A stretch of 64,000 bases of DNA from Pseudoduganella guangdongensis (GTDB taxonomy: Bacteria > Pseudomonadota > Gammaproteobacteria > Burkholderiales > Burkholderiaceae_D). The position numbers and the translations under genes are program-made. Below, one piece after another: positions 1 through 8,038 of the stretch (the first letter of the stretch is position 1; each line of letters opens with the position of its first letter). The DNA is taken from contig NZ_WWCJ01000011.1 in assembly GCF_009857475.1 (NCBI RefSeq), positions 1 to 64,000 of the forward strand, given 5' to 3'. The notes under the pieces are model-generated. The model saw only the letters and a program-made list of their open reading frames with translations. It had not been told where the DNA came from and ran no database searches.

Positions 1-419
1 CCACCGACGCGGCCGGCCCTTACAGCTTCGCCTGGGACACCACCACCCGTGCCGATGGCGCCACCAGCATCGTCGCCAAAGCCTACGACAGCTCCGGCAA
101 CGTCGGCACCAGCACCATCAACGTCACTGTGGGCAACAACGTCGTCGCCGACACCACCGCGCCGGTTGTGAACATCACCAACCCGGTCAACGGCGCCACC
201 ATCTCCGGCAACGTGAACATCGGCGCCAGCGCCACCGACAATGTGGCCATCGCCAACGTCAGCCTGTATGTGGACGGCGTGCTGAAGGCCACCGGCAACG
301 GTTCCGTGACCTATACCTGGAACGCCCGCAAGGAAGCCAGCGGCACCCACACCATCCAGGCCATTGCCCGCGACACCGCCGGCAACAGCACTACCAAGAC
401 CGTACAAGTCGTTAAGTAA
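1..419 (+). CDS. C-terminal Ig-like repeats of a secreted S8-type protease (5' truncated)
   Basis: The reading frame is open from the window edge (codons begin at base 3) to the TAA ending at 419, so only the last 138 residues are visible. They hold the end of one and all of a second Ig-like/Big domain. The segment matches the tail of the complete subtilase at 619-2346 almost motif for motif: PYSFAWDT, RADGAT, KAYDSSGNVG, then a second unit with NPVNGATISGNV and SLYVDGVLKA. The two genes are therefore tandem paralogues, and the missing N-terminal part is probably an S8 peptidase, though that domain is not visible. Such tails bind substrate or the cell surface in related secreted proteases. 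A strong terminator follows directly. Confidence is high for the repeat domains and moderate for the protease assignment. Confidence 0.8.
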   Translation, partial: TDAAGPYSFAWDTTTRADGATSIVAKAYDSSGNVGTSTINVTVGNNVVADTTAPVVNITNPVNGATISGNVNIGASATDNVAIANVSLYVDGVLKATGNGSVTYTWNARKEASGTHTIQAIARDTAGNSTTKTVQVVK

Positions 420-435
420 ATCTCCCGCTCCACCA

Positions 436-466
436 AATGCCGGCCTGCGGGCCGGCATTCTCTTTT
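436..466 (+). terminator. Rho-independent terminator after the truncated protease gene
   Basis: A perfect 10-bp stem (AATGCCGGCC at 436-445 with GGCCGGCATT at 450-459) closes a 4-base TGCG loop and is followed by CTCTTTT. It starts 16 bases after the stop codon. Confidence 0.9.
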
Positions 467-618
467 CTATCACGCACAAGTGTCACTTCTACCATGATAG
501 TTGCTGCGCATAATTACGTAAGTCGTTGAATACGCACAATGTTTTCCTCGGATAAAATTTGCGCGGCATAACTTCTGGTATCGCTCACACCACTCATTTT
601 TGCAATAAGGACGCCTCA

Positions 619-2346
619 ATGAAGATTCACACCACCGCCAGCTACCTCTCCTTGGCGCTCGCCGCCGCAGCCAGCCCGGTTCTCGCACAGGATGTCGAGC
701 CGGAGCAGTTCGCCAGCGGCCGCATCCTGGTATCGCCCCGTCCCGGCCTGCCGGAAGCGGCGTTCAAAAAGCTCCTCAAGGATCACGGCGGCAACGCGGC
801 CCGCAAGCTCAATGGGCTGAATGTGTATGTGGTGGAAATGCCCCATGGCCGTGAGAAGGCCCTGAAGCAGGCGATGAAGCGCAATCCCCATGTGAAATTC
901 GCCGAGCTGGACGGCGTACTGCAAATGCAGCAAACCCCGTCCGACCCGTACTACGCCAATGAGTGGCACCAGGCCAAGATCGGCGCGCCATCGGCATGGG
1001 ATATCGCCACCGGCAGCGGCGTCACCATCGCCATCCTGGATACCGGCGTCGATGCAACGCACCCGGACCTGGCGGCCCGCATCGTCCCAGGCTGGAATAC
1101 CTACGACAACAACAGCAATACCTCCGATGTGTATGGCCACGGCACCAAGGTGGCGGGCGCCGCTGCGGCCGCTGGCAACAACGCAGTCGGCGTGGCAGGT
1201 ACCGCTTGGAACGCCAAAATTATGCCGATGCGCATCAGCGACACCAACGGCTACATCACTTACTACAGCATGGTGGCCAACGCCATCACCTGGGCCGCCG
1301 ACCGTGGCGCCCGTGTCGCCAACATCAGCTACGGCGTGCAACACGTGGCTTCCGTGCAGTCGGCCGCGCAGTACATGCGCAACAAGGGCGGCGTGGTGGT
1401 GACCGCCGGCGGCAACAACGGCGCGCTGGATTCGAACGCTGGCACCCCGACCATGCTGACCGTGGCCGCCACCGATGGCAACGATGTGCGCGCCAGCTGG
1501 TCCACCTACGGCGCACCCATCGACCTGAGCGCGCCGGGTGTTGGCATCTGGACCACGGTCAAGGGCGGCGGCTATGGCGCCGTCAACGGTACCTCTTTCG
1601 CCAGCCCGGTCACCGCCGGCGTTGTGGCGCTGATGCTGTCGGCCAATCCGGCCCTGAAGGCGGAGCAGATCGACTCGATCCTGCTCTCCACCGCAGATGA
1701 TCTTGGCACTGCCGGGCGCGACACCTACTATGGCGCCGGGCGCGTCAACGCCTACCGCGCTGTGTTGGCTGCCAAGTCGGCCGTCACCAGCGATACCCAG
1801 GCGCCCACCGTGGCTATCGCGTCGCCTGGCAGCTCGGTCAAAGGCATTGCCAACATCAATGTCAGTGCAACGGACAACCTGAGCGTAAGCCGGGTCGAAC
1901 TGTATGTCGGCGGCGCGCTGCTGGCGAGCGACACCACCGCGCCGTACAGCTTCGCCTGGGATACCAGCACCCGCGCCGACGGCGCCACCACGCTGGTGGC
2001 CAAAGCTTATGACAGCTCGGGCAATGTCGGGACGCACTCGCTGAACGTCACGGTCGCCAACACGGCAGGCAGCGCCGACACCACGCCGCCGGTGGTCAGC
2101 ATCAGCAATCCGGCCAGCGGGGCGACCGTTTCGGGCAATGTTGCGGTCAGCGTTACGGCCAGCGACAACGTGGCGCTGTCCAATGTGAGCCTGTATATCG
2201 ATGGCGTGCTCAAGGCCAGCGGCAATGGTGCGGTCTCCTACAATTGGAACAGCCGCAAGGAGAAAAGCGGCAGCCACACTGTGCAAGCCGTCGCCCGCGA
2301 TAGCGCCGGCAACACCAGCAGCAAGTCCGTCCAGGTCTGGAAGTAA
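619..2346 (+). CDS. Secreted subtilisin-like serine protease (S8) with two Ig-like domains
   Basis: A 575-residue secreted endopeptidase. ATG at 619 is chosen because AAGG lies 8 bases upstream and a signal peptide follows (about residues 1-23, ending near VLAQ); the frame is open further upstream but that stretch does not look like a signal. Residues about 34-100 resemble an inhibitor I9-type propeptide. The S8 domain (about 110-385) carries the catalytic triad D141 in ILDTGVD, H174 in YGHGTKVAG and S326 in NGTSFASP, with an oxyanion Asn in AGGNNG. Two Ig-like/Big repeats follow (about 395-485 and 490-575). The tail is nearly the same as that of the truncated gene just upstream, showing tandem duplication. 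A hairpin follows the stop codon. The role is probably extracellular protein breakdown; the exact substrate is unknown. Confidence 0.95.
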   Translation: MKIHTTASYLSLALAAAASPVLAQDVEPEQFASGRILVSPRPGLPEAAFKKLLKDHGGNAARKLNGLNVYVVEMPHGREKALKQAMKRNPHVKFAELDGVLQMQQTPSDPYYANEWHQAKIGAPSAWDIATGSGVTIAILDTGVDATHPDLAARIVPGWNTYDNNSNTSDVYGHGTKVAGAAAAAGNNAVGVAGTAWNAKIMPMRISDTNGYITYYSMVANAITWAADRGARVANISYGVQHVASVQSAAQYMRNKGGVVVTAGGNNGALDSNAGTPTMLTVAATDGNDVRASWSTYGAPIDLSAPGVGIWTTVKGGGYGAVNGTSFASPVTAGVVALMLSANPALKAEQIDSILLSTADDLGTAGRDTYYGAGRVNAYRAVLAAKSAVTSDTQAPTVAIASPGSSVKGIANINVSATDNLSVSRVELYVGGALLASDTTAPYSFAWDTSTRADGATTLVAKAYDSSGNVGTHSLNVTVANTAGSADTTPPVVSISNPASGATVSGNVAVSVTASDNVALSNVSLYIDGVLKASGNGAVSYNWNSRKEKSGSHTVQAVARDSAGNTSSKSVQVWK

Positions 2347-2358
2347 TCTCCCAACGAA

Positions 2359-2382
2359 AACGCCGGCCTGGTGGCCGGCGTT
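2359..2382. terminator. Hairpin between convergent genes, likely bidirectional terminator
   Basis: Perfect 10-bp stem AACGCCGGCC (2359-2368) and GGCCGGCGTT (2373-2382) around TGGT, between the protease stop (2346) and the converging PEP-CTERM stop (2404). The U-tract is poor on the + side, so termination strength is uncertain. Confidence 0.65.
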
Positions 2383-2403
2383 CCGTATCTAGTTCCATCA
2401 AGC

Positions 2404-3270
2404 TCAGCGCATCCAGCGTTGACGGCCCCGCTTGATCGCAATCGCTGCCCCGAGCAGGCCGAAGGAGAACAGGATCAGAGAGTTCGGCTCCGGAATTTCA
2501 CGTGGACCGCAATCTTCGACGGCTGGATTGCAAGGCTCCTCGCCAATCGGATTGCCCGAGTAGTGCGCCCATTCCTCAAAGCCGTCATTATTTCCTTCAA
2601 ACCTGGAATACAGGTACAGGTAAGCGCCGTTCTGAGAGACAGCATCGTTCAGCCCCAAGCTGGCAAACGCGCCCGCGAACATGCTGAGCGGGATATCCAG
2701 TGTCATGTCCCCGCTGCCGCTGCCGCTATTCAGCGCGTAGTTAAGCTGGGCACCATCGTCGCCCGCGCCATCCATCTGGTACACCAAGGCGCTGAGAGCC
2801 AATGGCAGCAAGTCACCCTGCCCCAGGACCGGTTCGATGCTCTGGTTAGGACTGGTGGACAGGAAGATTTGTACTTCACTCAATAAGAGGAATGGATTGG
2901 CTTTGGTCTGGTTGATGTCGAGCAGGAAGCGCATGACCTCGCCGCCGGCGTCGGCACCATTGATATCGATAAAGCCAATGGAGCCCACAGTCACCTCGTG
3001 GTTGTAGGTGTCCGTGCCGTCGTTCTGGTAGGTATTGCTGACCCTGGTGTTATAGGCCTGGACCGTGGCTTGATTGTCGCGGATCCGCACAAATGGATCG
3101 ATCACGCCCGACCCGGTCGATTGTGGTGGAACCTGAGTATAGGTAGCGCCATTGATCGTGCCGAATGCTCCGGCAGTTGTTAAATCAAGCGGCGCAGCTT
3201 GTGCTCCGATCCCAACCCCCAGCGCTAGCGCCGCAAATGCCGGCGCGAGTAGTGTTTTTATAACGCTCAT
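2404..3270 (-). CDS. PEP-CTERM sorting-signal exported protein
   Basis: A 288-residue exported protein of unknown function. It has an N-terminal signal peptide (about residues 1-25, ending GIGAQAA) and a classical C-terminal PEP-CTERM tripartite signal: I-PEP-N, a hydrophobic helix (about 262-279, LILFSFGLLGAAIAI) and a basic tail with KRGRQRWMR. In this system an exosortase (EpsH/XrtA type) cuts at PEP and the protein is exported with extracellular polysaccharide. The middle is Asp/Asn/Gly-rich with alternating short hydrophobics, as expected of a beta-rich extracellular domain, and includes a Cys pair (EEPCNPAVEDCGP) just before the sorting signal. ATG at 3270 is preceded by a purine-rich GGGGGT. 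No exosortase gene is present in the window. The gene converges on the secreted subtilase. Confidence 0.9.
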   Translation of the reverse strand: MSVIKTLLAPAFAALALGVGIGAQAAPLDLTTAGAFGTINGATYTQVPPQSTGSGVIDPFVRIRDNQATVQAYNTRVSNTYQNDGTDTYNHEVTVGSIGFIDINGADAGGEVMRFLLDINQTKANPFLLLSEVQIFLSTSPNQSIEPVLGQGDLLPLALSALVYQMDGAGDDGAQLNYALNSGSGSGDMTLDIPLSMFAGAFASLGLNDAVSQNGAYLYLYSRFEGNNDGFEEWAHYSGNPIGEEPCNPAVEDCGPREIPEPNSLILFSFGLLGAAIAIKRGRQRWMR

Positions 3271-3505
3271 GTTACCCCCAATTTTTGTTGGACTGCACCG
3301 GAGTAACTCGCATAAAGCATGCCTGTTGATAGCACCTTAGTATTTTCAATGGCTTACACTCAGCAGTTTGACTGCGCAGTCATGAGTTGTAAAACTTTCC
3401 GACAGAAAGCCATTTGAAATCAAGAACTTAAAGCTTCCTTAAGGCCATTATTTTTGCCTTGTAGTACATACGTGAAGTCGCCAGCTGCGTTACAATTCGC
3501 CGCAT

Positions 3506-4969
3506 ATGACAGCTGCCCTCTTCCCTTTTGAAAATTCCTTCGCGGGCTTGCCGCCTGTGTTTTATACCCGCCTCGTGCCTACGCCGCTGCCAGCGCCCTA
3601 CCTGGTTGCGCTCAGCCCGTCCGCCGCCACGCTGATTGGCGCCGATCCCGCTGCACTGCGCAGCCAGGAAAGCGTCGAGACGCTGGTTGGCAATCGGGTG
3701 GCCGAACGTTCGCAACCGCTGGCCGCCGTTTATTCAGGGCACCAGTTCGGTGTCTGGGCCGGACAGTTGGGCGATGGCCGCGCCATCCTGCTGGGCGATA
3801 TCGCCACGGCCGATGGCCCGCTCGAACTGCAGCTCAAGGGCGCCGGCCTGACGCCCTACTCGCGTATGGGCGACGGACGCGCCGTGTTGCGCTCCTCGAT
3901 CCGCGAATTCCTGTGCTCGGAAGCGATGCATGGCCTTGGCATTCCCACCACCCGCGCCTTGTCGGTGGCAGGCTCGGACCAGGGCATTGTGCGCGAGTCG
4001 ATCGAAACGGCCGCCGTCGTGGTGCGCATGGCGCCCACCTTCATCCGCTTTGGCTCGTTCGAGCATTGGTACTACAACCGCAAGCCCGAGGAACTCAAGC
4101 AGCTGGCCGACTATGTGATCGAGCGTTTCTACCCTGCCCTGCAGGACGAGGAAAACAAATACGCCGCGTTGCTGGAGGAAGTCACCCGCCGCACCGCGCG
4201 CATGATCGCACACTGGCAGGCGGTCGGCTTCATGCATGGCGTGATGAATACGGACAATATGTCGATCCTGGGCCAGACCATCGATTACGGCCCGTTCGGC
4301 TTCATGGAAGGCTTCGACGCCAACCACATCTGCAACCACAGCGACAACCAAGGCCGCTATTCCTATGCCAACCAGCCGCAGATCGGCCACTGGAACTGTT
4401 ACGCCCTAGCCCAGGCTCTGCTGCCGCTAATCGGCGAAGTCGAGCTGACTCAGGAAGCGCTTGATGTCTACCAGCCTGAGTTCGCGCGCCACATCAACCA
4501 GCTGTTGCACGCAAAACTCGGCTTGGAAACCACCCAGGAAGGCGATAGCGAGCTGCTTGACGGACTGTTCGCCATTCTTCAGGCCAACCATGCCGACTAC
4601 ACGATTTTCTTCCGCCGCCTGAGCGGGCTGCGCGCAGCCGGTGCGGAAGGCGACGAGCCGCTGCGCGACCTGTTCATCGATCGCGCCGCGTTCGACCAGT
4701 GGGCGGAAGGCTACCGTGCGCGCCTGCGTGCCGAGAACAGCAACGATACGGCGCGCAAGCTTGCGATGGATCAGGTCAACCCCAAGTATGTCCTGCGGAA
4801 CTATATGGCACAGGTGGCGATTGAAAAGGCGCAGAATAAGGACTTTTCCGAAGTCGAGCGCCTGCGGGCCCTGCTCGAACGCCCGTTCGACGAACAGCCT
4901 GAAAATGAACATTATGCGGCCCTTCCGCCAGACTGGTCCAACCAGCTGTCGGTGAGCTGCTCATCTTGA
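3506..4969 (+). CDS. selO: Protein adenylyltransferase SelO (YdiU/UPF0061 family)
   Basis: A 487-residue pseudokinase-fold enzyme. Family members transfer AMP from ATP to Ser, Thr or Tyr of proteins, linked in E. coli to redox stress. The sequence shows the family features in order: the N-terminal [15 protein letters not shown] region, the Gly-rich nucleotide stretch (AGQLGDGRA), [20 protein letters not shown], the catalytic-loop segment around [12 protein letters not shown] and the metal-binding DYGPFGFME. The protein ends in SCSS, which matches the conserved C-terminal Cys position that is selenocysteine in animal SelO; here it is an ordinary Cys. Length is typical. It is followed 9 bases later by msrB, another redox-repair gene, so the two are probably cotranscribed. 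Confidence 0.96.
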   Translation: MTAALFPFENSFAGLPPVFYTRLVPTPLPAPYLVALSPSAATLIGADPAALRSQESVETLVGNRVAERSQPLAAVYSGHQFGVWAGQLGDGRAILLGDIATADGPLELQLKGAGLTPYSRMGDGRAVLRSSIREFLCSEAMHGLGIPTTRALSVAGSDQGIVRESIETAAVVVRMAPTFIRFGSFEHWYYNRKPEELKQLADYVIERFYPALQDEENKYAALLEEVTRRTARMIAHWQAVGFMHGVMNTDNMSILGQTIDYGPFGFMEGFDANHICNHSDNQGRYSYANQPQIGHWNCYALAQALLPLIGEVELTQEALDVYQPEFARHINQLLHAKLGLETTQEGDSELLDGLFAILQANHADYTIFFRRLSGLRAAGAEGDEPLRDLFIDRAAFDQWAEGYRARLRAENSNDTARKLAMDQVNPKYVLRNYMAQVAIEKAQNKDFSEVERLRALLERPFDEQPENEHYAALPPDWSNQLSVSCSS

Positions 4970-4978
4970 AAGAAGAGA

Positions 4979-5374
4979 ATGGATAAAGTCGTCAAACCGG
5001 ACGCCGAATGGCGCGCCCAGCTCGATGCACTGGAGTATCAGGTCACTCGCCACGCCGCCACCGAGCGCGCCTTTACCGGCAAGTTCTGGGATCACCACGA
5101 GCATGGCATCTATACCTGCGTCTGCTGTAACACACCGCTGTTTGAATCCGACGCCAAGTTCGATTCCGGCTGCGGCTGGCCAAGCTATTTCAAGGCGCTC
5201 GATCCGGCGAATATCATTGAGAAAACCGACCGCTCACATGGTATGCTGCGCACCGAAATCATCTGTGCAGTATGTGATGCCCACCTGGGCCACGTGTTTC
5301 CCGATGGCCCGCCGCCAACCGGATTGCGTTATTGCGTGAATTCGGCCTCGCTGCGTTTTGATCCCAAGCCCTAA
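4979..5374 (+). CDS. msrB: Peptide-methionine (R)-S-oxide reductase MsrB
   Basis: A 131-residue single-domain enzyme that reduces methionine-R-sulfoxide in proteins, using thioredoxin as reductant. Visible features are the two zinc-binding pairs C47-x2-C50 and C96-x2-C99, the catalytic Cys in [11 protein letters not shown] (C119) and a possible resolving Cys in [10 protein letters not shown] (C65). The conserved HLGHVFPDG stretch is complete. No signal peptide is present, so it acts in the cytoplasm. ATG at 4979 follows an AAGAAGAG ribosome binding site. It lies between selO and yciB with spacings of about 10 bases, so the three form one transcription unit. Confidence 0.97.
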   Translation: MDKVVKPDAEWRAQLDALEYQVTRHAATERAFTGKFWDHHEHGIYTCVCCNTPLFESDAKFDSGCGWPSYFKALDPANIIEKTDRSHGMLRTEIICAVCDAHLGHVFPDGPPPTGLRYCVNSASLRFDPKP

Positions 5375-5382
5375 CAATAAGC

Positions 5383-6012
5383 ATGAAATTCATTTTCGAC
5401 CTGTTTCCGCTGATCCTGTTCTTTGGCAGCTATAAATACGCCGGCAGCAACCAGGAAGCCGCCCATGCGTGGCTGAATGGCCACCTGAGCGGCCTGGTAT
5501 CGGGCGGCGCCATTCCGGCCTCGCAAGCCCCTATCATTGTCGCCACGATCGTTGGCATCCTTGCCACGGCCGCCCAGGTGCTGTATCTGCTGGCGCGCCG
5601 CAAAAAAGTCGATGGCGCGCTGTGGGTGTCCCTGGTGGTGTTCGTGGTCTTCGGCGGCATGACCATCTATTTCCATGATGACAACTTCATCAAATGGAAA
5701 CCGACGATTATTTATTGGGCGCTGGCGACCGCCATGCTGGTGGCCTACCGCTTCTTCGATAAGAACCTGATCCGCCTGGCCATGGAAAAACAGGTGCAAT
5801 TGCCCGAGCACGTCTGGGTCCGCTTGCACTTCATGTGGATTACCTTCTGGCTGGTGTTGGGTTTTGTTAACCTATTTGTCGCCTTCGTGCTGTTTAAATC
5901 AGACAACGACGCCTGGGTCAATTTCAAAGCCTTTGGTGTTACTGGGCTGATGCTGGTGTTCTTTATCGCCCAGGCTTTCTATCTTTCTAAACATATTAAG
6001 GATGAAGCATGA
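5383..6012 (+). CDS. yciB: Inner-membrane protein YciB / intracellular septation protein A
   Basis: A 209-residue polytopic inner-membrane protein of the IspZ/YciB family, which in enterics affects cell-envelope synthesis and septation and interacts with elongation and division proteins. The sequence opens with the family hallmark MKFIFDLFPLILFF and has five or six hydrophobic segments (about 3-20, 45-68, 77-95, 103-120, 145-166 and 176-200). It carries a longer than usual loop after the first segment, with HAWLNGHLSG. The stop codon overlaps the bolA start (ATGA), indicating translational coupling. Confidence 0.93.
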   Translation: MKFIFDLFPLILFFGSYKYAGSNQEAAHAWLNGHLSGLVSGGAIPASQAPIIVATIVGILATAAQVLYLLARRKKVDGALWVSLVVFVVFGGMTIYFHDDNFIKWKPTIIYWALATAMLVAYRFFDKNLIRLAMEKQVQLPEHVWVRLHFMWITFWLVLGFVNLFVAFVLFKSDNDAWVNFKAFGVTGLMLVFFIAQAFYLSKHIKDEA

Positions 6013-6281
6013 GCGACCCGCGCCTGGCCAAGATCCGCGAGCGTCTGGAAGCGGCGCTGGCACCGCAGGAAATTGAACTGGATGATGAATCCGCGCTGCA
6101 CGCCGGCCACGCCGGCGCTGCATCCGGCGGCGGTCATTACCGCCTGAAAATCGTCTCCAATAAATTCGAAGGTGTGAAACTCGTCATGCGCCATCGTCTG
6201 GTGTATGATTCCGTGCACGATATGATGCATAAAGAAATTCATGCATTGGCCATTACCGCATTGGCACCGTCCGAAGTATGA
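6009..6281 (+). CDS. BolA family protein
   Basis: A 90-residue BolA/IbaG-fold protein. Members bind monothiol glutaredoxins through a conserved His and take part in Fe-S trafficking and stress or morphology control. Seen here are the N-terminal helix (IRERLEAALAP), the class II KH-like core ending in LVMRHRLVYDSVHDMM, and the conserved late segment HKEIHALAITAL, which carries the invariant His. The start overlaps the yciB stop by 4 bases. It probably shares the selO-msrB-yciB transcript. Whether it corresponds to BolA or the IbaG subfamily cannot be fixed from sequence alone. Confidence 0.92.
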   Translation: MSDPRLAKIRERLEAALAPQEIELDDESALHAGHAGAASGGGHYRLKIVSNKFEGVKLVMRHRLVYDSVHDMMHKEIHALAITALAPSEV

Positions 6282-6371
6282 TATGCGCGGAGTTTTTGGG
6301 AAGTCCTCAAAGAAGAACCTCAATTCAAAATCCCCGCAATTCAGTAAACTTTCCCGTAGGAATTAAACTAA

Positions 6372-7151
6372 ATGACTTTCAAGCCAGCCCGCTTGCTGCT
6401 CGCACTTATCGCCGTTGCTGCCGTACCAGCTTTCGCTCAGAACGCCGCTGTTGTTAATGGCAAAGCTATCCCGTCCGCTAAAGTTGACGCCCTGGTCAAG
6501 CAAGTCACGGCCCAAGGCCAGCAGACGGATTCCCCGCAACTGCGTGAAATGATCAAGAAGTCCCTGATCGGCCGCGAAGTAATGATCCAGGAAGCCGAAA
6601 AGCAAGGCCTGTCCAAGAGCAACGAAGTGAAAGCTGCCCTGGAACAAGCCCGCCAGGACATCATGCTGAACGCCCTGGCCGCTGATTTCGTGAAGAAAAA
6701 CCCGGTTGGCGATGCTGAAATCAAAGCTGAATACGACCGCGCGGTAGCCGCCGAAGGCGACAAGGAATACCACGTTCGCCACATCCTGGTGGAAACCGAG
6801 AAAGAAGCAACCGACCTGATCGCCAAGCTGAAAGGCGGCGCCAAGTTCGAAGACCTGGCCAAGAACTCCAAAGACACCGGCTCCGCTGCCAACGGCGGCG
6901 ACCTGGACTGGGGCACTCCAGCCAACTTCCCTAAAGTCTTCGCTGACGCCTTCACCTCCCTGCAAAAAGGCCAGGTGACCGAGAAGCCAGTTAAGACCGA
7001 CAGCGGCTTCCACGTGATCAAAGTGGACGATACCCGTCCAGTGAAACTGCCTACCCTGGAAGAAGTGAAGCCACGTATCGCCGACACCCTGGTGCGCGCG
7101 AAACTGCAGGCCTACCAGGAATCCCTGGTGAAGAAAGCCAAAGTACAATAA
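6372..7151 (+). CDS. Periplasmic peptidyl-prolyl cis-trans isomerase, parvulin (PpiC) type, copy 1
   Basis: A 259-residue exported foldase. Signal peptide about residues 1-22 (cleavage after AFAQ is likely), a SurA/PrsA-like N-terminal helical region (about 23-125) and one parvulin rotamase domain (about 135-230) with the marks HVRHILVETE, GGAKFEDLAK, SAANGGDLDW and the closing GFHVIKVDD. It should speed prolyl isomerisation and chaperone periplasmic or outer-membrane proteins. It is closely similar over its whole length to the next gene (7215-7991), so this is a tandem duplication. AGGAAT precedes the ATG. Confidence 0.94.
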   Translation: MTFKPARLLLALIAVAAVPAFAQNAAVVNGKAIPSAKVDALVKQVTAQGQQTDSPQLREMIKKSLIGREVMIQEAEKQGLSKSNEVKAALEQARQDIMLNALAADFVKKNPVGDAEIKAEYDRAVAAEGDKEYHVRHILVETEKEATDLIAKLKGGAKFEDLAKNSKDTGSAANGGDLDWGTPANFPKVFADAFTSLQKGQVTEKPVKTDSGFHVIKVDDTRPVKLPTLEEVKPRIADTLVRAKLQAYQESLVKKAKVQ

Positions 7152-7168
7152 TCCCTCACGGATCAAAG

Positions 7169-7197
7169 CCGGCGCCCACGTGGCGCCGGTATTATTT
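7169..7197 (+). terminator. Hairpin between the two parvulin genes (partial terminator)
   Basis: Stem CCGGCGCC (7169-7176) and GGCGCCGG (7182-7189) around CACGT, followed by TATTATTT. The U-tract is broken, so it may reduce rather than stop transcription into the second copy. Confidence 0.6.
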
Positions 7198-7214
7198 CAA
7201 CTAAGGAATACTCG

Positions 7215-7991
7215 ATGAAATTTAAACCAGCTACCCTGCTGTTGGCCCTGATCGCAGTTGCTGCAACCCCTGCTTTCGCCCAGAACGTCGCTACCGTGAA
7301 CGGCAAAGCCATCCCGGCCGCCCAGATGGACGCTGCTCTCAAACAAGCAGCCGCCCAGGGCCAGCCGGATTCGCCGCAACTGCGCGAAATGATCAAGAAG
7401 TCCCTGATCGGCCGTGAAGTGCTGGTGCAAGAGGCCACCAAGCAAGGCGTTGCCGCCAGCAAGGACGTGAAAGACGCCCTGGAGCAAGCTCGCCAGGACA
7501 TCATCATCCGCGCCCTGCTGGTTGACTACGTCAAGAAGAACCCAGTGAGCGATGCCGAGATCAAGTCCGCTTACGAGCAGTTCAAAGCCACCAAAGGCGA
7601 CAAGGAATACCACGCGCGCCACATCCTGGTGAAAACCGAAAAAGAAGCGACCGACATCATCGCCAAGCTGAAAGGCGGCGCCAAGTTCGAAGAGCTGGCC
7701 AAAGTCTCGCAAGACCCGGGTTCGGCGGCCAACGGCGGCGACCTGGACTGGTCCCCTGCCGGCCGCTACGTCAAGCCGTTCGGCGACGCCATGGTGGCAC
7801 TGAAGGACGGCCAGTTCACTGACAAGCCGGTCCAGTCCGAATTCGGCTACCACGTGATCAAACTGGAAGGCTCGCGCGCCGCCAAGGTGCCGGCACTGGA
7901 AGAAATCAAGCCACAGATCGCCGAGTCCCTGACCCAGCGTAAAGTTGCGGCTTACCGCGACCAGCTGGTTGCCAAAGCCAAAGTGCAATAA
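7215..7991 (+). CDS. Periplasmic peptidyl-prolyl cis-trans isomerase, parvulin (PpiC) type, copy 2
   Basis: A 258-residue paralogue of the preceding gene with the same plan: signal peptide (about 1-22, ending AFAQ), SurA/PrsA-like helical part, then a parvulin domain with HARHILVKTE, GGAKFEELAK, SAANGGDLDW and GYHVIKLEG. The two copies share long identical stretches (for example LREMIKKSLIGREV) but differ in surface charges, so they have begun to diverge in client preference or dosage. ATG at 7215 has AAGGA 7 bases upstream. A strong terminator ends the unit. Confidence 0.94.
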   Translation: MKFKPATLLLALIAVAATPAFAQNVATVNGKAIPAAQMDAALKQAAAQGQPDSPQLREMIKKSLIGREVLVQEATKQGVAASKDVKDALEQARQDIIIRALLVDYVKKNPVSDAEIKSAYEQFKATKGDKEYHARHILVKTEKEATDIIAKLKGGAKFEELAKVSQDPGSAANGGDLDWSPAGRYVKPFGDAMVALKDGQFTDKPVQSEFGYHVIKLEGSRAAKVPALEEIKPQIAESLTQRKVAAYRDQLVAKAKVQ

Positions 7992-8012
7992 TCCCGGGCC
8001 CTGCCCAGATAA

Positions 8013-8036
8013 AGCGCCCCACGGGGCGCTTTTTTA
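8013..8036 (+). terminator. Rho-independent terminator after the second parvulin gene
   Basis: Stem AGCGCCC (8013-8019) and GGGCGCT (8024-8030) around CACG, extended by flanking A/T pairs, then TTTTTTATT. The next gene starts at 8039, directly behind the T-run. Confidence 0.88.
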
Positions 8037-8038
8037 TT

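Noticed and set aside
616-2286. 556-codon open frame antisense to the S8 protease
   Set aside because: It mirrors the GC-rich protease gene, has no ribosome binding site and no recognisable domain, and its His/Gly/Arg-rich composition is typical of a shadow frame.
1780-2330. DNA-level repeats that look like an array
   Set aside because: These are two diverged Ig-like protein domains in frame. There is no constant spacer length or exact repeat, so this is not a CRISPR or a satellite array.
4940-4969. Selenocysteine at the end of SelO
   Set aside because: The codon at the conserved position is an ordinary Cys codon (TGC) and the frame ends at TGA after SCSS with no SECIS-like element, so this is the Cys form.
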